Below, in pieces: positions 1 through 8,909 of a stretch of DNA of 64,000 bases. Position 1 is the stretch's first letter; each line of letters opens with the position of its first letter. Origin of the DNA: Phytohabitans suffuscus (GTDB lineage Bacteria; Actinomycetota; Actinomycetes; Mycobacteriales; Micromonosporaceae); the NCBI RefSeq assembly GCF_011764565.1, contig NZ_AP022871.1, positions 6,572,320 to 6,636,319 on the forward strand, read 5' to 3'. Under the pieces are notes generated by a model. The model searched no databases. It was not told where the DNA came from and saw nothing but the letters and a program-made list of their open reading frames with translations. The translations under genes were made by a program, and so were the position numbers.

Positions 1-590
1 CAGAGCCGGATCAGTCCAACAGGTTGCGGCAGCACGCTTCCGGCGGCCCGGACCCGATGCGGTATCGATCGCCGAGTCAGCCAGTAGCGAAGGATCTCGA
101 TGATCGGAAACTCATGCCTCTCGTGAGGCCGTACCCCACCCGCGACCGTTCTACCTCGGCAAGGAGATGGCTGACGAGTGTTCCGCCCTTTCTGGAGGAC
201 CTCACGCGCCGACCCTACCCGCGAATCGGTGGTCTGGCCTTTTATAGCCGTCGGTCTCTGCGTACTTGCCGCCCGCGACTCCGGCACCGATGCCGACACG
301 ACCGCCGCGCGGTCGCCTGGTCCAGCGGTGACGTCGCTGTTACCGTCCGCCGCCCCGACCATACCCGCTACGCCTAGCGGCAGTGTGAGCCCAGTGCCGG
401 CAGACCGGGCGCGTGCCGGTCCGACGGCAGGAACATGGTCGCCGGGGCATCGAACAGTCCAGCCCGGCGGCAAGGCCAATACCGAATGTGCCCGGACCTG
501 CTGCGGTCCTCGGTCCATACGCTGGCACCGACCTGACCACCGGTATGCAGCGGGTGAAAAGTCTACAGCTGCGTGGCTAGACTCGCGCGG
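1..590. other. Region without a supportable gene
   Basis: I see no convincing coding sequence here. Open frames exist on both strands, but their translations are low-complexity Arg/Pro/Ala text typical of GC-rich antisense frames. The region leads into a short coding scar at 590-726. Confidence 0.5.
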
Positions 591-726
591 CTATACGCCA
601 CACCGAATCCGAACCCCCAACGGGCAATACGACGTCTTCGCCCGCAGCCCCGCAGGCATTGTCTACCAGAAAACCTGGAACGGCACCTGGAGCGACTGGA
701 AGACCATCGGCGGCATCCTCGGCTGA
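590..726 (+). pseudogene. 3' remnant of a lectin-like repeat gene, duplicated from the gene ending at 2125
   Basis: The last 96 bases (631-726), including the TGA stop, are identical to 2030-2125, the end of the neighbouring secreted lectin-like gene. The frame encodes only one beta-propeller blade (YDVFARSPAGIVYQ, then KTWNGTWSDW). No matching N-terminal part lies upstream. I infer a local tandem duplication followed by decay, or a recombination scar left by the internal repeats of this gene family. Confidence 0.7.
631..726 (+). repeat. 96-bp direct repeat, copy 1 (copy 2 at 2030-2125)
   Basis: The sequence is identical to 2030-2125 base for base, including the stop codon. The two copies are about 1.4 kb apart in the same orientation. 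Confidence 0.9.
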
Positions 727-847
727 ACAACCACCATCCCCACAAGCCGCAGGTAACCGACACGCTGTCAGTCACGCAGTTATTCACAGAGCATGTCCAT
801 TCCTTGGCGTCCACCGGGAAGTTCGGGCACCAGACAAGGAGGATTCA

Positions 848-2125
848 ATGTACCTACGTCTACATCGTCGATGGATAACACCACTCCGAGCCAGGGCGTC
901 GGCACCGACGCCGTCCGTGTCAGAGCGCCGCATCCGGCGCCGCGTTGTCGTGGTCGTGTCCGCGTTCCTCGTCGCCAGCGGGATCGCAGCGCCCGCTCCC
1001 GCTGCCGCCAACCCCAACCCGGCACGAATCACCGACGCCTCCTGGTGGCTGATGCAGGAACTCCTGAAGCTGCAACCTGGAAGCCTCAACGGCGGGATCT
1101 ACGCCAACAAGCCCGGCTACCACAACACCCGCGCAGCGAACAGTCCAAGCAACTACTCCGTTCGAGACGCCGAAGACCAGGGCGGCCCTTCAGACAAAGC
1201 TGCCGCATACGACTGGACCTTCCCTGAAGCCCAGAGCCTCGCACTGCGCTCGCTTGAAACCGGCCCTGACGCCGATCAGCATCTTCCGCCGACTGTTACC
1301 GCAGCGGTTTCCAACTTCACCAACATTGCCCGCTTCTCGAGCCGGCTCCTAGCATCGGGCCGGGACCGGAGCGATCCCCGTCTGAATGGTTGGCGGGAGT
1401 TCTTCGGCCAAGCCGACAACGACACCGAGGTTGAGGGCTGGGACTTCAGGTATGGGCAGGCCTCCTCCTCAGACCCGTCGCACCTGTGGCACATCCACCT
1501 GAGCGAGGACCGCGACAAGGTAGAAAGCTATGAGAACAAAAGAGCGCTCCTGAGCGTTCTTCGCGGAGAGACCGTCGCCGAGTGGCTTGGCACTGACGTC
1601 GGTGGTCCTGCGGTGGTTCGTGCGAATGGGGAGTACCACCTTTTCGGAATCAGCCCGAGCGGGCAGCTGAGCCAAAACACGTGGCGGCCCGGTGGCTGGC
1701 TCGGTTGGGAATCTCTCGGTGGGACGGTGGCTGGCACTCCCGCCGTCACCTACCACGACGGCCAGTATGACGTGTTCGCCCGCAGCCCAAGGGGTGTCGT
1801 CTACCAGAAGACCTGGAACGGTACCTGGAGCGACTGGAAAAGCATCGGCGGTATCGTCGAAGGAGGACTCGGCGCCGTCTACGCCAACGGCGAATACCAC
1901 GTCTTCGGTATCAGCCCGAGCGGACAACTGAGCCAAAACACATGGCGGCCCGGCGGCTGGCTCGGTTGGGAATCCCTCGGCGGCACAGTAGCTGGCACTC
2001 CCGCCGTCACCTACCACGACGGCCAGTATGACGTCTTCGCCCGCAGCCCCGCAGGCATTGTCTACCAGAAAACCTGGAACGGCACCTGGAGCGACTGGAA
2101 GACCATCGGCGGCATCCTCGGCTGA
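848..2125 (+). CDS. Secreted protein with C-terminal lectin-like beta-propeller repeats
   Basis: Predicted exported protein of 425 residues. The ATG at 848 follows a strong AAGGAGG five bases upstream. The N-terminus has an Arg-rich segment and a hydrophobic stretch (VVVVVSAFLVASGIAAPAPA) ending in a likely signal peptidase site near residue 55. The central part (about 60-225) contains a HLWHIHLSEDRDKV motif resembling His-containing endolysin or peptidase-like domains, but I cannot assign an activity. The C-terminal half holds alternating blades (EYHLFGISPSGQLSQNTW and QYDVFARSP, VYQKTWNGTWSDW), each present twice, of the PLL/fucose-lectin propeller type. It probably binds surface sugars. 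It stands alone and its last 96 bases are duplicated at 631-726. Confidence 0.75.
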   Translation: MYLRLHRRWITPLRARASAPTPSVSERRIRRRVVVVVSAFLVASGIAAPAPAAANPNPARITDASWWLMQELLKLQPGSLNGGIYANKPGYHNTRAANSPSNYSVRDAEDQGGPSDKAAAYDWTFPEAQSLALRSLETGPDADQHLPPTVTAAVSNFTNIARFSSRLLASGRDRSDPRLNGWREFFGQADNDTEVEGWDFRYGQASSSDPSHLWHIHLSEDRDKVESYENKRALLSVLRGETVAEWLGTDVGGPAVVRANGEYHLFGISPSGQLSQNTWRPGGWLGWESLGGTVAGTPAVTYHDGQYDVFARSPRGVVYQKTWNGTWSDWKSIGGIVEGGLGAVYANGEYHVFGISPSGQLSQNTWRPGGWLGWESLGGTVAGTPAVTYHDGQYDVFARSPAGIVYQKTWNGTWSDWKTIGGILG

Positions 2126-2182
2126 CTGTCGTCGCTCACGTAATTCGGGTGCGACACGAGAGATCGCGCGGTGCGAGTGAAC

Positions 2183-2412
2183 TCACCTGTTGAGGAAGGT
2201 CGAAGTATCGATGTTGGTGTAGTGTCGACGAATTGTTTGATGCTGGTCTGTACAAGTTGGACCTTGGCCAGGATCTCGTCGGCGGTCGCGGTCCACTGGA
2301 ACGGGCGGGGGTTGTCGTTCCAGGCCGCGATGTAGTCCCGGATGGACCGTATCAGGACCTGGACGGAGGAGAAGGTGCCGCGGCGGATCGCCTGCCGGTG
2401 ACGATCCCGAAT
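2183..2412 (-). pseudogene. IS630-family transposase, C-terminal remnant
   Basis: Read on the minus strand, about 2410 down to 2200 encodes GTFSSVQVLIRSIRDYIAAW followed by NDNPRPFQWTATADEILAKV. This is the characteristic C-terminus of IS630-family DDE transposases. The catalytic part is absent and no inverted repeats were found, so this is a decayed fragment. It is unrelated in position to the intact IS630 element at 42937-44165. Confidence 0.7.
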
Positions 2413-2591
2413 TAGGTCTCGTCGGGTAGCCCTGGCGCATTGCTGCGCCGCCGTCCTCTCAGATGGTCATGGTGCTGGCGTTCCGCTCGTGGGTGGATGA
2501 AACTGGCGGGTGCGTCGCCCGCTGACGTCGACGGTTCTTGGTACGGGTGAGTCCGACCCTCAGATTGATGCTGGATCCGGACCCGCCGACC

Positions 2592-3953
2592 CAGGGCGTT
2601 TGCAAGGTAGGGGTATGACCGGATGGGCGGTTTTCGGATAGTCGCGCCGTTTCTGGGGTTGCATGGAAGAGTGCGGTCTTCTGGTGATCATTTAGGTGTC
2701 TAGGCTGGATGATCAGGGCGAAGGACCGCGCTCGTGGGAGCATCATCGTTGATTGGTGGGTTGTCCGTACGTCTGGGTGGCGTGTCGGGCCGGGTGGAAC
2801 AGCAGGCGCCCGGTCTGTTGGAGGCGTTGGCGCAGGTGCCGGACCCGCGAGATCCGCGAGGACGGATCCATCCGTTGCCAGGCCTGCTGGCGATCGCTGC
2901 TGCGGCGGTGGCCGCTGGGCAGAGCACGGTCACCGAGATCGCCGAGTGGGCGGCGGACCTGCCCGATGCGGTGTTGACCCGGCTGGGCGCGGCTCGGGAT
3001 CCGTTCACCGGGATCCGGCTGGTCCCCGACGACAGCACGTTCACCCGGGTCCTGGCCGCTCTGGACGCCGACGCCCTGGACACCGCGATCTGCCAGTGGC
3101 TGATCAGCCAACAGACCGGCGAGTCCGTGCCGGGCCGGCGGGCGGTCGCCGTTGATGGCAAGACCCTGCGGGGCAGCGGCCAGCCGGGGACGCGGGTGCA
3201 TCTGCTCGCCGCGATAGATCAGCGCACCGGGGTCGTGCTCGCCCAGGTCGACGTCGATGGGAAGACGAACGAGATCACCCGGTTCGTGCCGCTGCTGACC
3301 ACTGTGGACCTGACCGGTGTCGTGGTCACCGCGGACGCGTTGCACACCCAACGCGAGCACGCCCGCTGGCTGGTCCAGACCAAACAGGCCGGCTACGTGT
3401 TCACCGTCAAACGCAACCACCCGCACCTATACCGGCAACTCAAGACCCTGCCCTGGACCAAGATCCCGGTGCTGGACGAAACCCACCAGCGTGGCCACGC
3501 CCGCCACGACGTACGCCGGCTACAAGCCATCACCTGCACCGGAGCCCTCGCCCTGGACTTCCCGCACACCGTGCAAGCCCTACGGATCCGCCGTCGCCGG
3601 TTCAACCCGGCCACCGAACGCTGGTCGACCGTCACCGTCTACGCCATCACCAACCTGACCGCCGCCCAGGCCAGCCCAGCCGAACTGGCCGACTGGCTAC
3701 GCGGTCACTGGGCCATCGAGGTCCTGCACCACATCCGCGACACCACCTACCGCGAAGACGCCATCCGCGTCCGTACCGGCAACGCACCCCACGCCCTGGC
3801 CACCCTACGCAACACCGCCATCAGCCTGCTCCGCCTGGCCGGCATCACCACCATCGCCAAAGCCCTACGCCACAACAACCGCCAACCGCATCGATCCCTA
3901 CAACTCCTCGGAATCACCGGAAACGGCCATATGACTACCTTGCGCGAACCCTG
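2592..3953 (+). mobile_element. ISAs1-family insertion sequence
   Basis: Imperfect 19-bp terminal inverted repeats are visible. The left end, 2592-2610, reads CAGGGCGTTTGCAAGGTAG; the right end, 3935-3953, is its near inverse complement (14 of 19 match, with the outer CAGGG and inner GCAAGGTAG conserved). A single full-length transposase lies between them. I could not recognise a target-site duplication in the flanks, so the copy may be old or rearranged. Confidence 0.7.
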
Positions 3954-3972
3954 TCCGGGTTCCTCATCATGA
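2734..3972 (+). CDS. ISAs1-family transposase
   Basis: A 412-residue DDE transposase with the ISAs1 architecture. There is an N-terminal transposase-associated domain (LLEALAQVPDPRDPRGRIHP), then the catalytic core: the first Asp in AVDGKTLRGS, the second in VVTADALHTQ, and the Glu in TTYREDAIRVR. The length fits the family. The GTG start at 2734 is the first codon giving the full domain. Family members normally end close to LLGIT; this frame runs a few codons further, through the right inverted repeat into flanking DNA, which suggests loss of the original stop. It is probably still functional or only recently altered. Confidence 0.85.
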   Translation: MGASSLIGGLSVRLGGVSGRVEQQAPGLLEALAQVPDPRDPRGRIHPLPGLLAIAAAAVAAGQSTVTEIAEWAADLPDAVLTRLGAARDPFTGIRLVPDDSTFTRVLAALDADALDTAICQWLISQQTGESVPGRRAVAVDGKTLRGSGQPGTRVHLLAAIDQRTGVVLAQVDVDGKTNEITRFVPLLTTVDLTGVVVTADALHTQREHARWLVQTKQAGYVFTVKRNHPHLYRQLKTLPWTKIPVLDETHQRGHARHDVRRLQAITCTGALALDFPHTVQALRIRRRRFNPATERWSTVTVYAITNLTAAQASPAELADWLRGHWAIEVLHHIRDTTYREDAIRVRTGNAPHALATLRNTAISLLRLAGITTIAKALRHNNRQPHRSLQLLGITGNGHMTTLREPCPGSSS

Positions 3973-4185
3973 TGAGCTCCTTGGGTGACCGAATCGGTCG
4001 TAAGGGCTCGGCGGGGAATTACTTGGTCACTGTTTGGGTGGTGTTTGTGGTTCGGGGTGGATTGTGTAGTTCCATCGCGCCTAGCTCCTCACGAGTTTGT
4101 TCGGTCGCGTGTATCCATCGGTGACATTCCGCGGGCCTCGTACCGTGCGGGGTGCCAAGAAGAGGCGGGCTTATCGTATGTGAAG

Positions 4186-5508
4186 CTATGGGTGGGCGCC
4201 CAGGACGCTGCGGGAACGGAGTTCGGCCTGCAGGTGGGCGATGTCCAGTTCGGCCGGAGTGACGCCTGTGCGGGCGGCGAGAGCGGCGGCGGTGCCGGCG
4301 GCTTCGCCGGTGGTGAAGCAGGTGGCGGTGATGCGGGCGGAGCCGTTGGCCTCGTGGGTGGTGGAGACGCAGCGCCCCGCGGCCAGCAGATTGGGCACGT
4401 CGTGGGCGACGAGGATGCCGTACGGGATGTCGTACGCGGAGGGCAGGCCCGTGGTGTGGGAGAGCCCGGCCGAGGTCGCGTCGTGGATGTCGATCGGGAA
4501 GGCGCCTTGGCCGACCGCGTCCTCGACCCGCCGTCCACTGAGGACGTCGTCGCGGGTGAGGGTGGCCCGGCCGAGGATGCGGCGGGACTCGCGTACGCCG
4601 AGGCGGTCGGCAACGTCGGCGAGGTAGGCGAGGCGGCCGCCGGGCATGTACTCGCGGAACCAGGCCACGGCCTCCATCACCTGCTGGGCCAGGCGCAGGT
4701 AGGAGTCGGGCGCACGGGCGGGGGTGCGGGTCAGGTTGAGCACGGCCTCGCCGCGGGTGGGCCAGCCGGCCAGGTGCAGCTCGGTGCGGGGCCACGAGAG
4801 GCGGCCGTCGTCGTGGCCGCGGGCGAGCAGCTTGCCGAAGCCCCACAGGTTGGCGTGGTCGTCCGTCGCGTCGGCGACCCTGTTGCCCGGGCGGAAGTCG
4901 TCTGGATTCTCCCGCGCGTACGCCAGCAGCGGGCCGAAGTCGACGCCGCCCAGCTTGAGGGTCAGCGACGCGGGCTGGGTGGCGCCCGGCCGGTCGGTCT
5001 GGAAGGCGGCCCCGGCCAACGCGAACACCACCGCGTCGCCGGAGCAGTCGACCACTGTGGACGGCCGGATCGTGGTGCGGCCGTATCCGGGCGTCTCCAC
5101 CGTCACCGCCTCCACCGAGGAGCCCGCGCTGACCTCCACGACGGCGGTGTGCAGGCGCAGCTCGACCCCTGCCCGGCGGAGCAGGATCGCCTCGCACATC
5201 GAGAGCTCGGCGTGGTTGACCGGCGTACGGGTGGCGGTGTATCCGGTGTCGTCGGGGATGTGGCCGGGCGACCCGCCGTACTCCCGCAGGAGTGTGACGA
5301 TCCGCTGGCCGACGCCGCCGGTGACCTGGACCCCGGCGGCGTCGTGGAAGCCGGCGCTGTGCTCGAGCAGTTGCCGGGCGAGCGTGCCGCCGACGTGGCC
5401 GCTGGCCTCGACGAGCAGCGTCCGCGCTCCGGTCTCCGCCGCGGCGACGGCGGCGGCGACACCGGCCGAGCCCGCGCCGGCGACGAGCACCTCGATGGTC
5501 TGATCCAC
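4186..5508 (-). CDS. FAD-dependent oxidoreductase of the catabolic cluster
   Basis: A 440-residue flavoprotein of the FAD_oxidored type. The N-terminus carries the Rossmann dinucleotide motif GAGSAG at about residues 10-15, ending in a Glu-containing LLVEASGHVGGT that would hold the FAD ribose. A second conserved block near the C-terminus (DVPNLLAAGRCVSTTHEA) is typical of the family. It sits three bases after the MalG-type permease, so it is the last gene of the importer operon. By context it probably oxidises the imported polyol, sugar or sugar acid in the cytoplasm. The substrate cannot be read from the sequence. Confidence 0.8.
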   Translation of the reverse strand: MDQTIEVLVAGAGSAGVAAAVAAAETGARTLLVEASGHVGGTLARQLLEHSAGFHDAAGVQVTGGVGQRIVTLLREYGGSPGHIPDDTGYTATRTPVNHAELSMCEAILLRRAGVELRLHTAVVEVSAGSSVEAVTVETPGYGRTTIRPSTVVDCSGDAVVFALAGAAFQTDRPGATQPASLTLKLGGVDFGPLLAYARENPDDFRPGNRVADATDDHANLWGFGKLLARGHDDGRLSWPRTELHLAGWPTRGEAVLNLTRTPARAPDSYLRLAQQVMEAVAWFREYMPGGRLAYLADVADRLGVRESRRILGRATLTRDDVLSGRRVEDAVGQGAFPIDIHDATSAGLSHTTGLPSAYDIPYGILVAHDVPNLLAAGRCVSTTHEANGSARITATCFTTGEAAGTAAALAARTGVTPAELDIAHLQAELRSRSVLGAHP

Positions 5509-5511
5509 GGC

Positions 5512-6417
5512 TCAGCCTTTCACACTGCCGGCCGTCAGGCCCTTCTCGTAGTACCGCTGGAGTACGAAGAAGAGCGCGACGACGGGGACGGTCACCAGTG
5601 TGCTGAGCGCCATGATGGCGCCCCACCTGATGTCGAACGACGTGACGAAGCCGGCCATCGCCACCGGCGCGGTGACGTTGTCGCCCTGGCCGATGACGCT
5701 GGCGAAGAGGTACTCGTCCCAGGAGAGGATGAACGAGAACATCGCGGTGGTGGCGAGCCCGGTGCGCAGCAACGGGAGCGTCACCATCAGGAAGCCGCGG
5801 AAGTAGCCCAGCCCGTCCACCCAGGCCGCCTCCTCCAGTTCGCGCGGCACGGCCTCCACAAAGGACTTCATCAGCCAGGTGGTGAGCGGCAGCGTGATCG
5901 TCACGTGGGCCACGACGATGCCGGCCAGGCCGCCCACCAGGCCGAGGCTGTTGAGCGCCAGGTACAGCGGGACGAGCAGCAGGATGGCCGGGAAGATGTA
6001 CGCGACGCTCAGCCCGGCGAGCAGCACCCGCCGCCCGGGGAAGGTGAAGCGGGTGACCGCGTACCCGGCGGTGGTGCCGACCGCGAGCGAGATCACCGTG
6101 GAGGCGACGGCCACGACGAAGCTGTTGGCGAACCACCGCAACGCCTCGCTGCCCGCGAAGACCTCGCGGTACCAGGAACCGGTCACATCGGACGGTACGA
6201 GCGACGGGTCGCTCTGGAACAGTTCGTCCGCCGGGCGGATGGAGCTGACCGCCATCCACAGGATCGGGCCGACCGCGAAGAACACGATGAGCGCCAGCGC
6301 GACGACCCGGCCTGCGACCGACGCCACGCGAGCCGGGGACGGGCGACGGGACCGGGTGGCGGTGGCCGCCGGCGGGCGCGTGACGACCCGCGGCGGACCC
6401 GTCAGTGTGCTAGGCAT
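5512..6417 (-). CDS. Carbohydrate ABC transporter permease, MalG type
   Basis: A 301-residue inner-membrane permease of the CUT1 sugar importer family. An Arg-rich cytoplasmic N-terminus is followed by six hydrophobic segments. The EAA loop that contacts the ATPase is seen as EEAAWVDGLGYFRGFLMVTL. It overlaps the upstream MalF-type permease by eight bases (6410-6417), so the two are translationally coupled. No ATPase gene is present in the cluster; as is common in actinobacteria, a shared MsiK-type ATPase encoded elsewhere probably energises it. Confidence 0.9.
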   Translation of the reverse strand: MPSTLTGPPRVVTRPPAATATRSRRPSPARVASVAGRVVALALIVFFAVGPILWMAVSSIRPADELFQSDPSLVPSDVTGSWYREVFAGSEALRWFANSFVVAVASTVISLAVGTTAGYAVTRFTFPGRRVLLAGLSVAYIFPAILLLVPLYLALNSLGLVGGLAGIVVAHVTITLPLTTWLMKSFVEAVPRELEEAAWVDGLGYFRGFLMVTLPLLRTGLATTAMFSFILSWDEYLFASVIGQGDNVTAPVAMAGFVTSFDIRWGAIMALSTLVTVPVVALFFVLQRYYEKGLTAGSVKG

Positions 6418-7333
6418 GCGCCCGCCTCCTCGTGCTGGTGCGGTACGTGAGCCAGCCGATCGTGCCCACCGCGGCGAGCAGCAGCCCGGCGGAGGTGGCG
6501 ACGGCGGCCGCGTACCCGACGCGGAACTCGCCCATCACGAGCTTGTAGATGTACGTGGAGAGCACCTCGCTGGAGCCGGCCGGCCCGCCGCGCGACAGCA
6601 GCCACACGAGCTCGAAGTACATCAGCGTCCAGATGCCCCGCAGCGCGAGCAGCGCGATCGTCGCCGAGCGCAGGTTGGGGAGCGTGATGTGGCGGAACTC
6701 GCGCCACGCCCCGGCACCGTCCACCTGCGCCGCCTCGTACTGCTCGCGGTCGATGCTCTGCATCCGCGCCCAGTAGACGAGCATCGCGAACGGGAAGCCG
6801 CGCCAGACGTTCACCACGATGACCGTCCACAATGAGCTGCCCTCGAGGCCGAGCGGTGTACTCCCCTCGGGGACCGCGCCCGCCGACTGCAGCGCGTGGC
6901 CGAGCACGCCGTACTGGCCGTCGAGCATCCACTGCCAGATGAGTGCGGTGGCGATGACCGGCACCACGTACGGGATGAGCAGCAGCTGGCGGATCCACCG
7001 CATGCCCCGCCAGTCGGAGTCGATGAGCAGCGCGGCGGCGAGCCCGAGTGCCAGCTGCCCGGCGAGTGAGCCGACCGTCCACAGCGCAGTGTTGCCGACG
7101 GTCTGCCGCAGCGTGCTGTCGGCGAGCAGGTCGGTGTAGTTGCCGAAGCCCGCGAACGACGCTTCGCCGGTGAGCAGGTCGATGTTGTAGAGCGAGGTGC
7201 GGAAGCTCTCGAACACCGGGTACGCCAGCACGACGAGGAAGACCAGCGCCGCGGGCACGGCGAACGCCATGCCCGCGCGCTGGTGCCGCCCCGCTGAGCC
7301 GCGGGACAGGAACGTGGGTCGGAGGACTGACAT
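6410..7333 (-). CDS. Carbohydrate ABC transporter permease, MalF type
   Basis: A 307-residue permease, partner of the MalG-type protein encoded just downstream. The hydrophobic profile fits six transmembrane segments. The EAA-like loop is EAAQVDGAGAWREFRHITLP. It lies 13 bases after the solute-binding lipoprotein gene, completing the order binding protein-MalF-MalG typical of CUT1 importers. Expression is presumably controlled from the divergent promoter near 8.7-8.9 kb. Confidence 0.9.
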   Translation of the reverse strand: MSVLRPTFLSRGSAGRHQRAGMAFAVPAALVFLVVLAYPVFESFRTSLYNIDLLTGEASFAGFGNYTDLLADSTLRQTVGNTALWTVGSLAGQLALGLAAALLIDSDWRGMRWIRQLLLIPYVVPVIATALIWQWMLDGQYGVLGHALQSAGAVPEGSTPLGLEGSSLWTVIVVNVWRGFPFAMLVYWARMQSIDREQYEAAQVDGAGAWREFRHITLPNLRSATIALLALRGIWTLMYFELVWLLSRGGPAGSSEVLSTYIYKLVMGEFRVGYAAAVATSAGLLLAAVGTIGWLTYRTSTRRRAHA

Positions 7334-7346
7334 GGAAGGGGCTCCG

Positions 7347-8711
7347 TCACGCGCCGGCGAGGCGCTTCATCTCGGTGTTGATGTTGTTGAACGCCTGCTC
7401 CGCGGTGATGGTGCCGGCCGCGGCCGCCTGTAGCTGGTCGCCGACGAAGGTGGTCGCCTCGATCTTGCCGGCGAGCTGGTTGAGCCCGGCCTCCATGCCG
7501 TACCGGTACCACCGTGGCAGCACGTCCCGCCGGATGGTTCCGATCTCGTCGGCGAACTGCCGCACCGTCTCGTTCGACGTGTACACAGTGGACTTCGCCG
7601 CGCTCTCGGTCGCCGGCAACGCGAAGACCGGCCGGGTGTTGACCCGGGCGGCGGACAGCTCGGGCGCCAACATGCACTTGACGAGCGTCTTGGCCGCCGC
7701 CTGCCGCCGCTCGTTGCTCTTGCCGATCATGTAGAAGTAGCCGCCAGCGAGCGCGCCCTCGGGCTTGGCGCCGGCGGTGGGGGCGGGTAGCGCGAAGACG
7801 CCCATGTTGTCGAGCATCGCCGGGTTCTGCTCCTTGGCCAGCCCGACGACCGCGCCGAAGTCCATCACCATCGCCAGGCTGCCCTTGACGAACGCGGTGC
7901 GGAAGTCGTTCCACACCCAGGTCCTCGCCTCCGGCGGGGAGGCCGCCTTGTAGAGATCGAGCATGTACCGGGTCGCGTCGATGGCCTTGGCCGGGTCGCG
8001 GTCCAGTGCGTACTCACCGGTTTGCGGGTCGAAGGTGTGCACGCCGTTCGCGTACAGGAACTGGTAGTAGGTCTGCGGGGCGACGAGGGCCGAGCCCATC
8101 GGCACGGCGAAACCGCGCACGCCGCCGGCCTTGTCGTCGAGCTTGCGGGCCGCGTCGAGCAGCTCGGGCCAGGATTTCGGCACCTGGACGCCTTTGGCGG
8201 CGAAGAGGTCCTTGCGATACCACACTTCCTGATGCAGCGCCCAGTCCGGCACCGCCCAGGTCTTGCCGTCCTTGGAGACCGCGTGCAGGTAGGAGGGGAT
8301 GAAGTCGTCCTTGCCGTGTGCCTCGACGACGTCGTCGACCGGGACGAGGAAGCCGCCGGCCTGCGCCGCCGAGACGCCGCCCTCGATCGTGTTCATGATG
8401 TCGGGGCCGTTGCCGGCGCGGAACGCGGTGACCATCTTCGGGTACATGCTGTCGAAGGGGACGGTCTCTAACGTCACCGAGACGCCGTCCTGCCGCCGCG
8501 CGCACTGCTCGGCCTGCTGCTTGATGGTGTCGGCCTGCGCGGCGACGGTGAGGTTGCTCCAGAGGTTGAGGGTGATGGGGCCGCCGTTGTCGGCGCGGTC
8601 GCCCGTCCCGCCCGACCCGGTGCCGGGTGGGCTGCACGCGGAGGCTACGACGAGGGCGCCGGCCAAAGCGGCCGTCAGGGTGACCCTCGCGCGAGTGCTG
8701 TGGGGAGTCAT
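7347..8711 (-). CDS. Sugar ABC transporter solute-binding lipoprotein
   Basis: A 454-residue extracellular binding protein. The N-terminus is a lipoprotein signal with a lipobox ending at Cys (VVASACSPPG). The mature part has the CUT1 binding-protein pattern (NLWSNLTVAAQADTIKQQ, then VPDWALHQEVWYRKDLF and WNDFRTAFVKGSLAMVMDFG). It is the first gene of the minus-strand importer operon. Its promoter region faces the aldolase gene and holds two LacI-type operator candidates. The ligand is unknown; the linked enzymes suggest a sugar acid or related carbohydrate. Confidence 0.9.
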   Translation of the reverse strand: MTPHSTRARVTLTAALAGALVVASACSPPGTGSGGTGDRADNGGPITLNLWSNLTVAAQADTIKQQAEQCARRQDGVSVTLETVPFDSMYPKMVTAFRAGNGPDIMNTIEGGVSAAQAGGFLVPVDDVVEAHGKDDFIPSYLHAVSKDGKTWAVPDWALHQEVWYRKDLFAAKGVQVPKSWPELLDAARKLDDKAGGVRGFAVPMGSALVAPQTYYQFLYANGVHTFDPQTGEYALDRDPAKAIDATRYMLDLYKAASPPEARTWVWNDFRTAFVKGSLAMVMDFGAVVGLAKEQNPAMLDNMGVFALPAPTAGAKPEGALAGGYFYMIGKSNERRQAAAKTLVKCMLAPELSAARVNTRPVFALPATESAAKSTVYTSNETVRQFADEIGTIRRDVLPRWYRYGMEAGLNQLAGKIEATTFVGDQLQAAAAGTITAEQAFNNINTEMKRLAGA

Positions 8712-8744
8712 GTGGGGTCCTCACATTGCCGGTCGATTGCCGTC

Positions 8745-8764
8745 CTGTGTTATCGGTTACACAG
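8745..8764. promoter_or_regulatory. LacI-family operator candidate, importer side
   Basis: CTGTGTTATCGGTTACACAG is a near palindrome (16 of 20 positions symmetric) 34 bases upstream of the binding-protein start. Its core resembles the second site at 8871-8886. LacI-family operators commonly have a central CG flanked by such arms. The regulator gene is nearby at 9894. Confidence 0.55.
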
Positions 8765-8833
8765 TGCGGCTGGCCCGCCCGCCTGTCAAGTGCACTCTAA
8801 CGTTTACCCAGCTTATTGCTCATCGGGCAACGG

Positions 8834-8886
8834 TTGACAGGCTCGAGTCGATGCGAAATTCTGGGACTAGATGTAACCGGTGACAT
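8834..8886 (+). promoter_or_regulatory. Promoter and LacI-family operator of the aldolase operon
   Basis: TTGACA at 8834-8839 is a consensus -35 hexamer; a weak -10 candidate, AATTCT, follows 17 bases later. Directly downstream, 8871-8886 reads ATGTAACCGGTGACAT, palindromic except for one base pair and with the central CCGG typical of LacI-family sites. An operator at this position would block transcription start. The aldolase gene starts at 8910 with GAGGAAGG upstream. Confidence 0.55.
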
Positions 8887-8909
8887 GAACGCTTCGAGGA
8901 AGGTCGTCC

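Noticed and set aside
4019..4185. Possible transposase tail on the minus strand (RWIHATEQTREELGAMELHN)
   Set aside because: The frame reads plausibly for about 40 codons, but I cannot match it to a family with confidence.
3985..6450. Very long open frame on the plus strand opposite the importer genes
   Set aside because: It is the mirror of three well-supported minus-strand genes; its translation is low-complexity Gly/Ala/Arg text with no motif, an effect of GC-rich codon bias.
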